A DNA stretch of 64,000 nucleotides from Actinokineospora baliensis (GCF_016907695.1 NZ_JAFBCK010000001.1:6002001-6066000), one strand, 5' to 3'. Numbered from the stretch's first letter, positions 1-9,446 are shown. Numbers and translations are program-made. Notes: generated from the letters alone by a model not told the origin.

Positions 1-200
1 CCGCCTCGACCACCTGGTCGGTCATCGCCATGCTGCTGGGCGGGGTCGCCATCGCCGCGTTCGCCGCGAGCCTGCGCCCCCGCATCCCCCCGGCCACCGT
101 GCCCAAGCGCCGCCGGGGCCCCCGCAAACTGGGCACCCGCCACCTGTTCACCAGCAGCCCCACCACCAGCGTCACCCCGGCCCCGCGCCCCCCGCACTGA
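1..200 (+). CDS. C-terminal end of a membrane protein (partial)
   Basis: The frame is open from base 3 to a TGA at 198-200, so only the last 65 codons are present. They begin with a hydrophobic stretch of about 18 residues (VIAMLLGGVAIAAFAAS) that reads as a membrane helix, followed by an Arg/Pro/Lys-rich tail ending in PRPPH. The family cannot be named from this fragment. The basic tail after the helix suggests that the C-terminus is cytoplasmic (inference). Confidence 0.6.
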   Translation, partial: ASTTWSVIAMLLGGVAIAAFAASLRPRIPPATVPKRRRGPRKLGTRHLFTSSPTTSVTPAPRPPH

Positions 201-240
201 CCCCCGCCCCCGCTTCGGAGACCCTCCCCGCGCACTCCCT

Positions 241-370
241 CCCCCACCACACCTCTGGGGGGCGTCCCCGGTGCCAGTCTATCCGGGCTGGCACCGGCGA
301 AGGGGTCAGGAGAGAACCTGTGGATGACCAGCAGGGTTGTGGACAACCGCGACCAGGAGAATGGGCCCGG
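241..370 (+). repeat. Direct repeat copy A with hairpin and DnaA-box-like sites
   Basis: Copy A of a 130-bp element repeated at 634-765. It carries a perfect 8-bp stem, GGTGCCAG (270-277) with CTGGCACC (288-295), and a 10-base loop. Downstream lie TGTGGAT (319-325) and TGTGGACAA (338-346). The latter is the reverse complement of TTGTCCACA, the high-GC actinobacterial form of the DnaA box. The two copies share the stem, the two TGTGGA motifs and their spacing, and vary mainly elsewhere. Confidence 0.7.
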
Positions 371-633
371 CAGGGACAAGTTCACCCTGGTGGGCGGCCG
401 TGCCAAGCTGGCCAGAGAATGCTGTCGCGAGTGATCTCACTGCGGCCCGGAGCCCCAGCCAGTCAAGCGGCCTCGACCCGATCGACGGGTGCGCAACGCG
501 ATTCCCCGTCGACCGTCTCCCCAGGGACGTCCTCTCCGCCCTGTTCAAGAAGTGATCGGGGCGCCCTAGCGAGCAGGCGGCCGGCCTGAACGGCGCGACA
601 CCACCACATCGAGATCTACCCAGCGCATCTCAA

Positions 634-765
634 CCCCCACCGCACCTCTGGGGGGACGTCCCCGGTGCCAGTGTATCCGGACTGGCACCCGCGAAAGGGG
701 GAGGCGAGAAGCTGTGGATGGCCAGCGGGGTTGTGGACAAGGGCGACCAGAGAGAACGAGGCCAG
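634..765 (+). repeat. Direct repeat copy B with hairpin and DnaA-box-like sites
   Basis: Copy B of the element at 241-370. It has the same 8-bp stem (664-671 with 682-689) and a loop differing in two positions. TGTGGATG (713-720) and TGTGGACAA (732-740) sit at the same relative distance. Most differences from copy A are outside the stem and the TGTGGA motifs. Confidence 0.7.
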
Positions 766-1055
766 CGCGGGAAAGTTCACCACATTGGTCACCAAGCAGG
801 CGGGCAGGCCGCGCGGGAGGACTCGGCCGATCGGTGTGGCCGTGGGGCGTCGATTCGGCTGGGCCAGCAGGCCGCCACGCCCGAGCGTTCACCGGTCGGC
901 GTTGGACTCCACGTTCGACCCCGCGGCACCGTTGGATGCTCAAACGGAACAGGGACGGAACAGAACGGACGTGCTGCACGCGTCCGACAACTCGTTGATC
1001 AACGCTTTCCGGTGACCAGCGAGAACCCTGCCAACCTGACCTTCGCAGGGCATCG

Positions 1056-1495
1056 CTAGCGGGGCAGCTTCACCACGGTCACGAAGAACTCGTCGATTTT
1101 GCGGATGATCTCGATGAAGCGGTCGAAGTCGACCGGTTTGGTGACGTAGGCGTTGGCGTGGAGTTGGTAGCTGCGCAGGATGTCCTCCTCCGCCTCCGAG
1201 GTGGTCAGCACGACGACCGGGATCATGCGGAGTTCGGCGTCGGCCTTGATCTCGGCGAGGACCTGCCTGCCGTCGAAGCGGGGGAGGTTGAGGTCGAGCA
1301 GGATCAGGTCGGGGCGGGGGGCGTCGGTGTACTGGCCCTCGCGGCGCAGGAAGCTGACGGCCTGTTCGCCGTCGCGGACCACGTGCAGCTGGTTGCGGAT
1401 CTTGTAGTGCTCGAACGCCTCCCGGGTCATCAGCACGTCGCCGTCGTCGTCCTCGACCAGCAGGACGTCGATGACCTTGATGTCGGTGGAGTCGT

Positions 1496-1499
<4 letters not shown>
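1056..1499 (-). CDS. CheY-like response regulator (Rcp1 type, receiver only)
   Basis: A 147-residue stand-alone receiver domain with no output domain. The acidic pocket is in LLVEDDDGD near residues 13-21, the phospho-acceptor is D69 in ILLDLNLP, the conserved Thr is in VVLTTS (about 99-100), and the conserved Lys is K121 in the KP pair. The ATG overlaps the TGA of the upstream kinase gene (ATGA at 1496-1499), so the two are translationally coupled. Receiver-only proteins of this kind receive phosphate from phytochrome-like or CHASE3 kinases and signal by protein contact. The direct target is not identifiable here, but the co-transcribed PP2C phosphatase (3130-4311) suggests a partner-switching output (inference). 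Confidence 0.9.
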
Positions 1500-3129
<1,630 letters not shown>

Positions 3130-3133
<4 letters not shown>

Positions 3134-4311
3134 CGGGCGATCCTGGTCAGCAGCATGGCGGCCACGTCGTCGACCAGATCTCCCTCGTTGAGCACGCACA
3201 CCTCGCGGATCAGCTCGTCGAGCACGCCCAGGCGCCACCCAGGGCCGCGGCTGGCCAGCGCGCCGACCAGCCCGGCGAGTCTGGCGACCCCCAGCCGCTC
3301 CGCGGTGTCCTCTGCTCCGGTCCGCCCCTCCACCAGGCCGTCGGTGTACATCAGGACCGACCACCGCTCGCCGAGCTCGACCGCCGCCGAGGGCCACGTC
3401 GCCTTGTCCAACACCCCGAGCGGCACCCCGACCGGCGCCCGCAGCAGGCTCACCGCGCCGTCGGCCGCGACCAGCACCGGCGGCGGGTGACCGGCCAGCC
3501 GCAGCCTGCCGCCACGCCGGTCCGGGTCCACCGAGAGCATGCAGACGGTGGCGAACAGGCCGTCCAGGTGGCGCTCGTGCACCAAGACCCGCTGCATGGT
3601 CGCCAGGACCTCGTCGACCGGGCGCCCGGCCAGCACCAGGGCGCGCCAGGCGACCCGCAGGTACACCCCGAGCGCGGCCTCGTCCGGGCCGTGGCCGCAG
3701 ACGTCGCCGATCACCGCGTGCACGGTGCCGTCGTCGGTCTCGACGAGGTCGTAGAAGTCGCCGCCGAGCAGCATCCGCTGGCGGCCGGGCTGGTAAGTGA
3801 AGTCGCGGTCGAGCCGGGGGTCCGACAGCACCGGGGTGGGCAGCAGGCCGCGTTCGAGGCGCGCCTTCTCCTTGGCGTAGAGCCGTTCCTCGCGCAGTTG
3901 GCGCTGGATCTCCTCGCTGCGCACGCGTTCCACGGCGTAGCGGATGACCCGGCTCAGCAGGTCGCCGTCGACCTGGCCCTTGACCAGGTAGTCCTGCGCG
4001 CCCGCGGCCACCGCGGCGACCCCCTGCTGCTCGTCGGCCAACCCGGTGAGCACGACGACGGCGACCCCGCCGCCCGCCTCCTCGAACCGGCGCAGCGCCT
4101 GCAGCCCGGACGCGTCGGGCAGGCCGAGGTCGAGCAGCACGCAGTCCTGGCCCGCGAGCAGGGGCTGGGCCTCGGCCAGCGAGTGCGCCCTGGTCAGCCG
4201 GATGGGGGCGTTGACGTCGGCGAGCAACTCCTCGACCAGCAGCGCGTCACCGGCGTCGTCTTCGACGAGCAGGACGCGGACCACGTCCCGCGACGCCACC
4301 ACAGCATCCAT
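3130..4311 (-). CDS. RsbU/SpoIIE-type PP2C phosphatase with N-terminal receiver
   Basis: 393 residues: a receiver domain (about 8-125, VLLVEDDAGD, acceptor Asp in LLDLGLPD, Lys in LVKGQ), a charged coiled linker, and a PP2C/SpoIIE phosphatase domain with metal-site motifs GGDFYD, GDVCGHG and MYTDGLVE. Proteins of this build dephosphorylate anti-sigma-factor antagonists (STAS proteins) when the receiver is phosphorylated, releasing a stress sigma factor or similar target. First gene of a three-gene coupled operon with the kinase and CheY-like protein. The ATG at 4311 follows GGAG by 9 bases; a GTG two codons upstream is possible but has weaker spacing. A STAS protein (17914) lies elsewhere in the window, but no link is shown. 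Confidence 0.88.
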
Positions 4312-4418
4312 ACACACCGGCTCCAGGCACTGGGCGTCAGGTCAGTCGCCAGATCGTAGCCGTGGGCCGGTCCGGTCCCCGCCAGGCGCGTCCCAAACGT
4401 GAACCACGCGACGGCGCC

Positions 4419-5414
4419 TCAGACCACGGCGCTGTAGCCGTTGATCGCGGGCTGGCCGCCGAGGTGGGCGAACAGCACGGTGTCGGCGCGGCCGATCTCG
4501 CCGGTGGCGACGAGGTCGATCAGCGCGGCCATCGACTTGCCCTCGTACACCGGGTCGGTGATCATCGCCTCGGTGCGGGCGGCCAGCCGCATCGCCGAGA
4601 GCGTCTCCTCGTCCGGGATGCCGTAGGTGCCCGCGTGGTAGCGCTCGTCGAGGACGACCTCGTCGGTGAACTCGGTGTCCAGCAGCACCGCGGTGCGCCG
4701 GGCGATCCGCTCGACCGCGGCCCGCGTCTCGGCCGGTTTCGCGGTGATGTCCACGCCGATCACCCGCCGCCGCTGCCCCAGCGCAGCGAACCCGGCCAGC
4801 ATCCCCGCCTGCGTGCTCCCGGTACCCGTCGCGACGACGATCGTGTCGAAGCGGACCCCCGCGGCGAGCTCCTGCTCGACCAGTTCCGCCGCCCAGCGCG
4901 CGAACCCGAGCCCGCCGAGCGGGTGGTCCGACGCCCCCGCCGGGATCGCGTACGGCTTGCCGCCGCGCAGGTCGACCTCGGTCAGCGCCTGCTGGTAGCT
5001 CTCCTTGATCCCGATCCCGAACCCGGCCCCCACGAACCGCGACGTCGCCCCGAGCAGCCTGCTGAGCTGCACGTTGCCGACCTTGTCGTACACCGAGTCC
5101 GGCCAGTCCACCCAGGACTCCTGGACCAGCTCGCAGCGCAGCCCGAGGTAGGCGGCGACCGCGGCGACCGACCGGGTGTGGTTGGACTGCACCCCGCCGA
5201 TCGACACCAGCGTGTCGCACCCCGACGCCACGGCGTCGGCGGCCAGGTACTCGAGTTTGCGGATCTTGTTGCCACCGAACGCGAGACCACTGTTGCAGTC
5301 CTCCCGCTTGGCCCAGATCCGCGCCCCGCCGAGGTGCTCGGTCAGCCGGGTCAACGGGTGCAGCGGGGAAGGACCGAAGGTGAGCGGGATCCGCTCGTGG
5401 TCAGCCAGCGCCAT
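4419..5414 (-). CDS. acdS: 1-aminocyclopropane-1-carboxylate deaminase
   Basis: PLP enzyme of 331 residues (family about 338) converting ACC, the ethylene precursor of plants, to 2-oxobutyrate and ammonia. It matches the Pseudomonas-type ACC deaminase along its full length: YPLTFGPS-like start ([16 protein letters not shown]), the PLP lysine K50 in [22 protein letters not shown], the phosphate-binding TGTGSTQAG, and DPVYEGKSM near the C-terminus. The Tyr-Glu pair in VYEGKSM and the Leu in AHLGGQPA correspond to residues used to separate true ACC deaminases from D-cysteine desulfhydrases, so deaminase is preferred. Cytoplasmic. It lies 36 bp downstream of a small hypothetical gene on the same strand and may be co-transcribed. 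Confidence 0.9.
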   Translation of the reverse strand: MALADHERIPLTFGPSPLHPLTRLTEHLGGARIWAKREDCNSGLAFGGNKIRKLEYLAADAVASGCDTLVSIGGVQSNHTRSVAAVAAYLGLRCELVQESWVDWPDSVYDKVGNVQLSRLLGATSRFVGAGFGIGIKESYQQALTEVDLRGGKPYAIPAGASDHPLGGLGFARWAAELVEQELAAGVRFDTIVVATGTGSTQAGMLAGFAALGQRRRVIGVDITAKPAETRAAVERIARRTAVLLDTEFTDEVVLDERYHAGTYGIPDEETLSAMRLAARTEAMITDPVYEGKSMAALIDLVATGEIGRADTVLFAHLGGQPAINGYSAVV

Positions 5415-5450
5415 ACCGGCGACCGTACCCCTACCCGCGCCGGTGCGGAG

Positions 5451-5753
5451 TCACTCGTTCTTGGCCGCACGGCGGTAGATGTCGGTGATGAGCTCGGCGA
5501 GGCCTTCGGGGAGGACGTTGACCGCGTCGGTGGCGCCGGGGAGGCGGAGGGTGTCGCCGGGGTTGATGACGCGGTCGCGTTCGGCGGCCGGGTAGCGCCA
5601 GGACTCGGCGTGGCCCGCGGGGCAGGGCAGTTCCATGACCGCCAGCTCCGTCCCACCCCGACCGTCGGGGCGGGGCTGGTGCCAGCGGATCATGCCGTCC
5701 TGGTCGCAGTGGTGGGCGCAGTCCCGCTCGCCGTCGGGGGGGTCAGGCGGCAC
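5451..5753 (-). CDS. Small hypothetical protein with Cys/His pairs
   Basis: 100-residue protein of unknown function. It contains CAHHC near the N-terminus and CPAGH near residue 45, which could form a metal site, then a hydrophilic C-terminal helix ending in IYRRAAKNE. The GTG at 5753 overlaps the end of the upstream gene by 11 bases, and the two look co-transcribed with 5970-6398. A later ATG (M21) is an alternative start that would remove the CAHHC motif. No family recognised. Confidence 0.5.
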   Translation of the reverse strand: MPPDPPDGERDCAHHCDQDGMIRWHQPRPDGRGGTELAVMELPCPAGHAESWRYPAAERDRVINPGDTLRLPGATDAVNVLPEGLAELITDIYRRAAKNE

Positions 5754-5973
5754 GTGGGACCTGGCCTATCCCCCCGCAGCGCGGGCAGAAGTCCTTGCGG
5801 TTGGGCGCCAGGCCGGAACCGAGGCACTCCGGGCATTCACCCGTGCGCACCTGCGGGTGGGGGTGGGCGTGCATCGTCGCGTGTGGCCGCGTGTGTGTCC
5901 GCATGGTCACCAGGATTCCGTACCCCGTCCGGTCGTGCCAAGCTCCCCCGGCCGCCCGGATGGCCGGGCTCAC
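5743..5973 (-). CDS. Small DnaJ-like zinc-ribbon protein
   Basis: 76 residues with two CxxCxGxG-type knuckles, CPECLGSG and CPRCGGIG, the repeat found in the DnaJ zinc-finger domain. Nothing else of DnaJ is present. It probably binds one zinc ion. The GTG at 5973 overlaps the stop of the upstream gene (GTGA), suggesting coupled translation; an internal ATG (MRTHTRPH) is an alternative start and keeps both knuckles. A His-rich stretch (HATMHAHPHPQ) precedes the zinc ribbon. Function unknown. Confidence 0.55.
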   Translation of the reverse strand: MSPAIRAAGGAWHDRTGYGILVTMRTHTRPHATMHAHPHPQVRTGECPECLGSGLAPNRKDFCPRCGGIGQVPRAA

Positions 5974-6398
5974 GGACGGGCCTCGTGGCCCTCGGCGCCT
6001 CGGGTGCGCCTGGCCTCCTTCATCTCCGCCTCGTACACGTGCCGCCTGCCCCGCAGCAGCTCGTCGCGCACGGCCTTCTCGGCGACGCGGAAGTGGGCGG
6101 CGTAGTCGTCGTCGTACTCCTCGACGACCTGGAAGGTCCAGCGGCCGTGCAGCACGTTGCGGCCGACCAGGTCGGTGCGCAGGCGTTCGGCGATGGCGGT
6201 GTGGCCCGCCCGCTCCAGCAGATCGGCCGCCTCGCCGAGCTGGAGGTCGGCGGACCCGGTGAGCTGGTGGAACGAGTACAGGTGCCCGCGGGCGCGTTCC
6301 ATTGTCTCCAGAGCTTCGCTGAGCTTGCCGACCGCCTCGACGGTGGCGTCGTCGACACCATCGGGGCGGCCGTGCTCGCGATCGGGGTGGGGGTTCAC
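5970..6398 (-). CDS. Conserved hypothetical helical protein
   Basis: 142-residue soluble, mostly helical, charged protein (LSEALETMERARGHLYSFHQ region, then RLRTDLVGRNVLHGRW). I recall similar small proteins in actinomycetes, without a known function. First gene of a tight three-gene minus-strand group with overlapping starts and stops (5970-5973 and 5743-5753). No membrane segment or signal peptide. Confidence 0.6.
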   Translation of the reverse strand: MNPHPDREHGRPDGVDDATVEAVGKLSEALETMERARGHLYSFHQLTGSADLQLGEAADLLERAGHTAIAERLRTDLVGRNVLHGRWTFQVVEEYDDDYAAHFRVAEKAVRDELLRGRRHVYEAEMKEARRTRGAEGHEARP

Positions 6399-6443
6399 GG
6401 AGAGGTCAGTACCCGGTTCGCGCCGGGGATACGCGCGCGCCGG

Positions 6444-6743
6444 TCACCGGCGGTCGAGCAGGCCGCGGGCGCGCACCAGGGCGGCGCGGGCTTCGATCTC
6501 GCGGTTGGCCATCAGGTGGCCCCGCGCCAGGCCGACGGCCTCGGCCGCGGCGAGCACCAGGCAGGTGTCGCCGGTGGCCGCGGTGCGCGCGAGCGCCCCG
6601 AGCAGGTCGTCGGCCAACGACCTGGCCGCCGCGGCCGTCGGCGGTGTGATCATCGCGGCGAGGGCGGTGTCGACCGCGCGGCGCAGGTCGAGACCGGGTG
6701 ATGGGGTTCCGGGGAAGGGCAGTGCGTCCAGTTGCCGTGTCAT
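6444..6743 (-). CDS. Small hypothetical protein, paralogue of its neighbour
   Basis: 99-residue alanine-rich helical protein. The ATG at 6743 has GGGAG six bases upstream. Its core (ARTAATGDTCLVLAAAEAV) resembles the core of the next upstream gene (TAAAGETCLITRPVDDV), and both continue with an Ala/Arg-rich amphipathic helix, so the pair probably arose by tandem duplication. No known domain recognised. Confidence 0.5.
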   Translation of the reverse strand: MTRQLDALPFPGTPSPGLDLRRAVDTALAAMITPPTAAAARSLADDLLGALARTAATGDTCLVLAAAEAVGLARGHLMANREIEARAALVRARGLLDRR

Positions 6744-6855
6744 CGAGTGCTCCCAGGGGTCCGGCGCTTCGTTGAGCCAGTCAGCTGAGATTGCCCGCTG
6801 GAGCGCCGGGGGCTGAACTCGGAGCGGCAGGGTCCACTCGTCCGGGTGAAAGGCG

Positions 6856-7233
6856 TTAGATCGAACGGCGCCAGGAACCGGGTGCGGGCCGGGGTACCGG
6901 GAGCACCGGCGCGTCCCGCAGACCGGCGAGGGCGTGCTCGAGCGCGACCCGGGCGGCGGCCGGGTCGGGGGCGGAGATGGCGGCCCGGACGTCGTCCACC
7001 GGACGGGTGATGAGGCAGGTCTCCCCCGCCGCGGCGGTCCAGGCGAGCCCGGCCCGCAGTTCGGCCACCGCGCTCGACCCGGCCGGGTCGGCGAGCACCC
7101 GCTCGACGGCGGCGCGCAGGTGCGTGCCGAGTCTGGTCGGGGCGGCGGGCTGGACGAGCGGGCGGGACAGGCGGCCACGCGGCGGGCTGTCGACGAGCGG
7201 GGTGGCGTGCGGTGCGGTGACGGGTGTGGCCAT
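6856..7233 (-). CDS. Small hypothetical protein, paralogue of 6444-6743
   Basis: 125 residues with a proline-rich N-terminal 35 residues and a helical Ala/Arg-rich remainder. The ATG at 7233 has GAGG seven bases upstream. The segment with TAAAGETCLI matches the downstream neighbour. A larger open frame on this strand extends upstream across 7234-7947 but overlaps the alkB-like gene on the other strand and has no ribosome site. Function unknown. Confidence 0.45.
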   Translation of the reverse strand: MATPVTAPHATPLVDSPPRGRLSRPLVQPAAPTRLGTHLRAAVERVLADPAGSSAVAELRAGLAWTAAAGETCLITRPVDDVRAAISAPDPAAARVALEHALAGLRDAPVLPVPRPAPGSWRRSI

Positions 7234-7403
7234 GGGCGTACCTCGATCTTGTGGGGGCGGACGCGGCTGGGCGACTCGGGGTACCCCGATCGCGGCGGTG
7301 CGAAACCCGCGTGCCTGGTGAACGCACGACGTCGCCGCGAGCCAGTGTGCCAGACCAGCGGCGATCCGGCGGAGGTGAACACGCGTTCGACTAGGGTGGT
7401 GGC

Positions 7404-8003
7404 ATGTTCCAGACCTCGTTGCTGGAGCCCACTCCCGGCGTGGGCCCGTTGAGCACCGCGCACCGCGTCCCGCTCGGCGGCGGGGCGTGGGTGGACGTGC
7501 TGCCCGGGTGGTTGCACGGCGCGGACGGGCTGTTCGCGACGCTGACCGATGACGTGCCGTGGGTGGCCGAGCAGCGCCAGATGTACGACTCGGTGGTGGA
7601 TGTGCCGCGGCTGCTCGCCTTCTACAAGGAGGGGGCGGCGCTGCCGGACCCGCTGTTGGACGAGGCGCGCGACGCGCTGTCGGCCCACTACGAGAACCGG
7701 TTCGTGACCGCGGGCCTGTGCCTCTACCGCGACGGCCGCGACAGCGTCGCGTGGCACGGCGACCGCATCGGCCGGGGGTCCTATGAGGACACCCACGTCG
7801 CCATCGTCTCCCTCGGCGCGACCCGCTCCCTGCTGCTGCGCCCCCGCGCCGGCGGACCCTCCCGGCGGTTTCCGCTGGCGCACGGGGACCTGCTGGTGAT
7901 GGGCGGTTCGTGCCAGCGGACCTGGGACCACGCCATCCCCAAGACAACCCGGCCGACGGGGCCGCGGATCAGCGTGCAATTCCGGCCGCGGGACGTCCTG
8001 TGA
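7404..8003 (+). CDS. AlkB-like 2-oxoglutarate/Fe(II) dioxygenase
   Basis: 199 residues. The fold family removes alkyl groups from bases in DNA or RNA by oxidative dealkylation. The iron ligands are visible as the HGD of VAWHGDR and a distal His in CQRTWDHAIPK; the 2-oxoglutarate-binding Arg pair is in RISVQFR at the C-terminus. Nucleotide-lid residues resemble short bacterial AlkB proteins. It is monocistronic: repeats follow it, and the next gene lies 500 bp downstream. Start at ATG 7404; upstream bases lack a strong Shine-Dalgarno, so it may be leaderless (CTAGGGT lies about 7 bases upstream). Confidence 0.85.
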   Translation: MFQTSLLEPTPGVGPLSTAHRVPLGGGAWVDVLPGWLHGADGLFATLTDDVPWVAEQRQMYDSVVDVPRLLAFYKEGAALPDPLLDEARDALSAHYENRFVTAGLCLYRDGRDSVAWHGDRIGRGSYEDTHVAIVSLGATRSLLLRPRAGGPSRRFPLAHGDLLVMGGSCQRTWDHAIPKTTRPTGPRISVQFRPRDVL

Positions 8004-8082
8004 GCCGGGTCCCGAACTGAGCAGCCCCCGATATACAGCTTACCGGGCAACGCCGACAGGAGAGGGCGAGCGGCGGCGGGGC

Positions 8083-8091
8083 TGTGGACAA
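8083..8091 (-). promoter_or_regulatory. DnaA-box-like site
   Basis: TGTGGACAA on the plus strand, i.e. TTGTCCACA on the minus strand, a full match to the actinobacterial DnaA box form. It is the third such match in the first 9 kb, and like the others it is preceded by a C (CTGTGGACAA context). Functional binding is unproven. Confidence 0.35.
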
Positions 8092-8116
8092 CTCGGGGTC
8101 GCGCGGGACGGAGGCT

Positions 8117-8167
8117 CCGGCGGCGCGGGAACCCGCCGGCGGCGCGGGAACCCGCCGGCGGCGCGGG
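8117..8167. repeat. Tandem repeat, 19-bp unit, about 2.7 copies
   Basis: The unit begins CCGGCGGCGCGGG and ends AACCCG; copies lie at 8117-8135 and 8136-8154, with a partial third copy at 8155-8167. Intergenic, between the AlkB-like gene and the winged-helix gene. Confidence 0.8.
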
Positions 8168-8323
8168 CAGACAACTCCAGACAGCGGGGCGGGGATCCTT
8201 TCGCGGAACGGATTCACCGGGGACCCGGGGCGCGCGGGCGGACAACCGCGTGCTGAGCGGAGCGGGAATCGCCGGGACTCGGAGCGGCGGGCACACGCTG
8301 GGCTGGCGCCTGCGCCGAGACCG

Positions 8324-8386
8324 GTGCCGGGTGCCGGGTGCCGGGTGCCGGGTGCCGGGTGCCGGGTGCCGGGTGCCGGGTGCCGG
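8324..8386. repeat. Tandem repeat, nine perfect copies of the heptamer GTGCCGG
   Basis: Nine identical 7-bp units run from 8324 to 8386. The unit length is not a multiple of three and the array lies outside any credible gene. Short perfect arrays like this change copy number by slippage, so it is a potential strain marker. The rest of the 8004-8515 gap holds a 19-bp repeat, a DnaA-box-like site and a small inverted repeat. Confidence 0.95.
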
Positions 8387-8443
8387 GACAACGGTCCGCG
8401 ACGGCCTCGACACAGAGCGCTCGACACCGCCCGCCCACCGCCG

Positions 8444-8462
8444 GTATCTTGATAGCGGATAC
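8444..8462. promoter_or_regulatory. Candidate operator ahead of the winged-helix gene
   Basis: Contains TATC-tt-GATA (8445-8454) nested in GTATC (8444-8448) / GATAC (8458-8462). It lies about 55 bp before the start of a small winged-helix protein gene and may be its autoregulatory site. Inference only. Confidence 0.3.
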
Positions 8463-8515
8463 TGGCTACGACGGAGCTGGACCGAGCTACTGGACCGAGC
8501 GAGGAGTGCGCGGGC

Positions 8516-8803
8516 ATGGACGCTGGCGATGTCGGGCGGTTGTTGTTCGGGCGGCCGAGCAGGTTGCGGTTGGCGCTGTGGATCCACACCCACGCCGGGC
8601 CCCGGTTCTTCCAGTCGGAGCCGCCGAAGACGGTGATCGCGCAGAGCGCGTGCGGGGTCGAGCTGACCAGGTTGGTGGACCTGGGGATGCTGACCGAGCA
8701 CCGGGAACCGGCGAACCGGCGGGTGTACTACGAGCGGACCCGCAGTCCACTGTGGACCATCATCACCGCGGCGGCCAAGGTGGTGGACCCGGTCGACAAG
8801 TAG
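8516..8803 (+). CDS. Small winged-helix DNA-binding-like protein
   Basis: 95 residues. The middle (RLRLALWIHTH, then TVIAQSACGVELTRLVDLGML) reads as helices of a winged-helix domain, and EPANRRVYYERT as the wing strand pair ending in a turn, as in ArsR/MarR/PadR-like regulators. No metal- or ligand-binding extension is present. The ATG at 8516 has GAGGAG nine bases upstream. A TATC/GATA inverted repeat just upstream may be its own operator. The regulated target is unknown. Confidence 0.6.
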   Translation: MDAGDVGRLLFGRPSRLRLALWIHTHAGPRFFQSEPPKTVIAQSACGVELTRLVDLGMLTEHREPANRRVYYERTRSPLWTIITAAAKVVDPVDK

Positions 8804-8825
8804 CCGGGTCCACCGCGGCCGGGCA

Positions 8826-9446
8826 TCACTGGGTCGGCGGGGCTCCTTCCGGCGCGCCGCCGTCGGTGCTGTCCTCGCGGCGGGGCGGGACGCCCTGCTG
8901 GCCGTCGGTGCCGCCCTGGCCCATGCCGGGGCCGCCGGTGGTGCCGCGTTCGGTGATCGCGGTGGCCGTGGCGGTGTCGCCGGACTCGGTCGCGATGATG
9001 GTGACCGTGTCGCCCTGCTCGATGGCCTGGCGGACGGTGTTGGCGTCGATCGTGTAGGTCTTGGTGTAGCCGTCGGTGCTCTTGGCGGTGACGGAGGCGT
9101 CGTCGATGGCGGTGACTTCCCCGACCTGCAGGAGCCGGGTGCCGTACTTCCCGTCGCTCTCGGACACGGTGAACTCGCCGTGCAGCGCGTTGCCCAGGGC
9201 GCTCGCTCCCCCGCCGCGGCCGCCCATGCCGCCACCGCCCATGCCCCCGCCGGGACCGCCCCGGCCGCCGCCGGTGGCGTTGTCGGCGGTGGCCCCGCTG
9301 GCGGCGTACACCGCGAACCCGCCCGCGGTGGCGATGCCGACGGCCACCACACCCGCCGCGGCGGTCTTCTTCCACGACCAACGCGGTTGCGCGCGCTCGG
9401 CCACCGGGGCGCCCCAGGTGGGCTCGGGGGTCGGCTGCTCGGTCAT
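8826..9446 (-). CDS. Membrane-anchored Gly/Met-rich extracytoplasmic protein (DUF5666-like)
   Basis: 206 residues: a short cytoplasmic N-terminus, one membrane helix (about 29-49), a Gly/Met/Arg tract (about 59-80, repeats of GGMGG and GGRGG), then a beta-rich domain (GEVTAIDDASVTAKSTDGY) of the DUF5666 type, then a second Gly/Pro-rich tail. The type II anchor places the bulk outside the membrane. The ATG at 9446 has GGAGG five bases upstream. It is divergent from the two-component system at 9638 and has the same CACAG repeats in its promoter region (9511-9537). Similar Gly/Met tracts occur in both GT39 proteins of this locus, suggesting a joint role at the cell surface (inference). Confidence 0.75.
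   Translation of the reverse strand: MTEQPTPEPTWGAPVAERAQPRWSWKKTAAAGVVAVGIATAGGFAVYAASGATADNATGGGRGGPGGGMGGGGMGGRGGGASALGNALHGEFTVSESDGKYGTRLLQVGEVTAIDDASVTAKSTDGYTKTYTIDANTVRQAIEQGDTVTIIATESGDTATATAITERGTTGGPGMGQGGTDGQQGVPPRREDSTDGGAPEGAPPTQ

Larger units (their letters stand above)
201..1055. other. 855-bp gene-free stretch holding a duplicated element
   Basis: No reading frame here has credible protein features; the open frames found are short and overlap each other on both strands. The stretch contains two copies of a 130-bp element (241-370 and 634-765). The bases between and after the copies show nothing recognisable. The downstream minus-strand operon ends at 1056, so the right part is its 3' flank. 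Confidence 0.6.

Noticed and set aside
337-555. 72-residue open frame in the first gap
   Set aside because: It starts inside repeat copy A, has no ribosome site and no conserved features; its equivalent in copy B is not preserved.
241-765. Chromosomal replication origin
   Set aside because: DnaA-box-like sites are present, but only a few, without an A/T-rich unwinding region or dnaA, dnaN, gyrB or parAB neighbours.
4362-6701. 779-residue open frame on the plus strand
   Set aside because: Antisense to the ACC deaminase and four small genes that have ribosome sites and recognisable sequence.
6444-7233. Toxin-antitoxin pair
   Set aside because: The two small proteins are paralogues of each other, which is not how toxin and antitoxin relate, and neither shows a toxin fold.
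8117-8386. CRISPR array
   Set aside because: The repeats are contiguous 7- and 19-bp units without unique spacers, and no cas gene is nearby.
7781-9352. 523-residue open frame on the minus strand
   Set aside because: It runs through the alkB-like gene, the tandem repeats and the DUF5666-like gene out of frame; low-complexity protein without domains.
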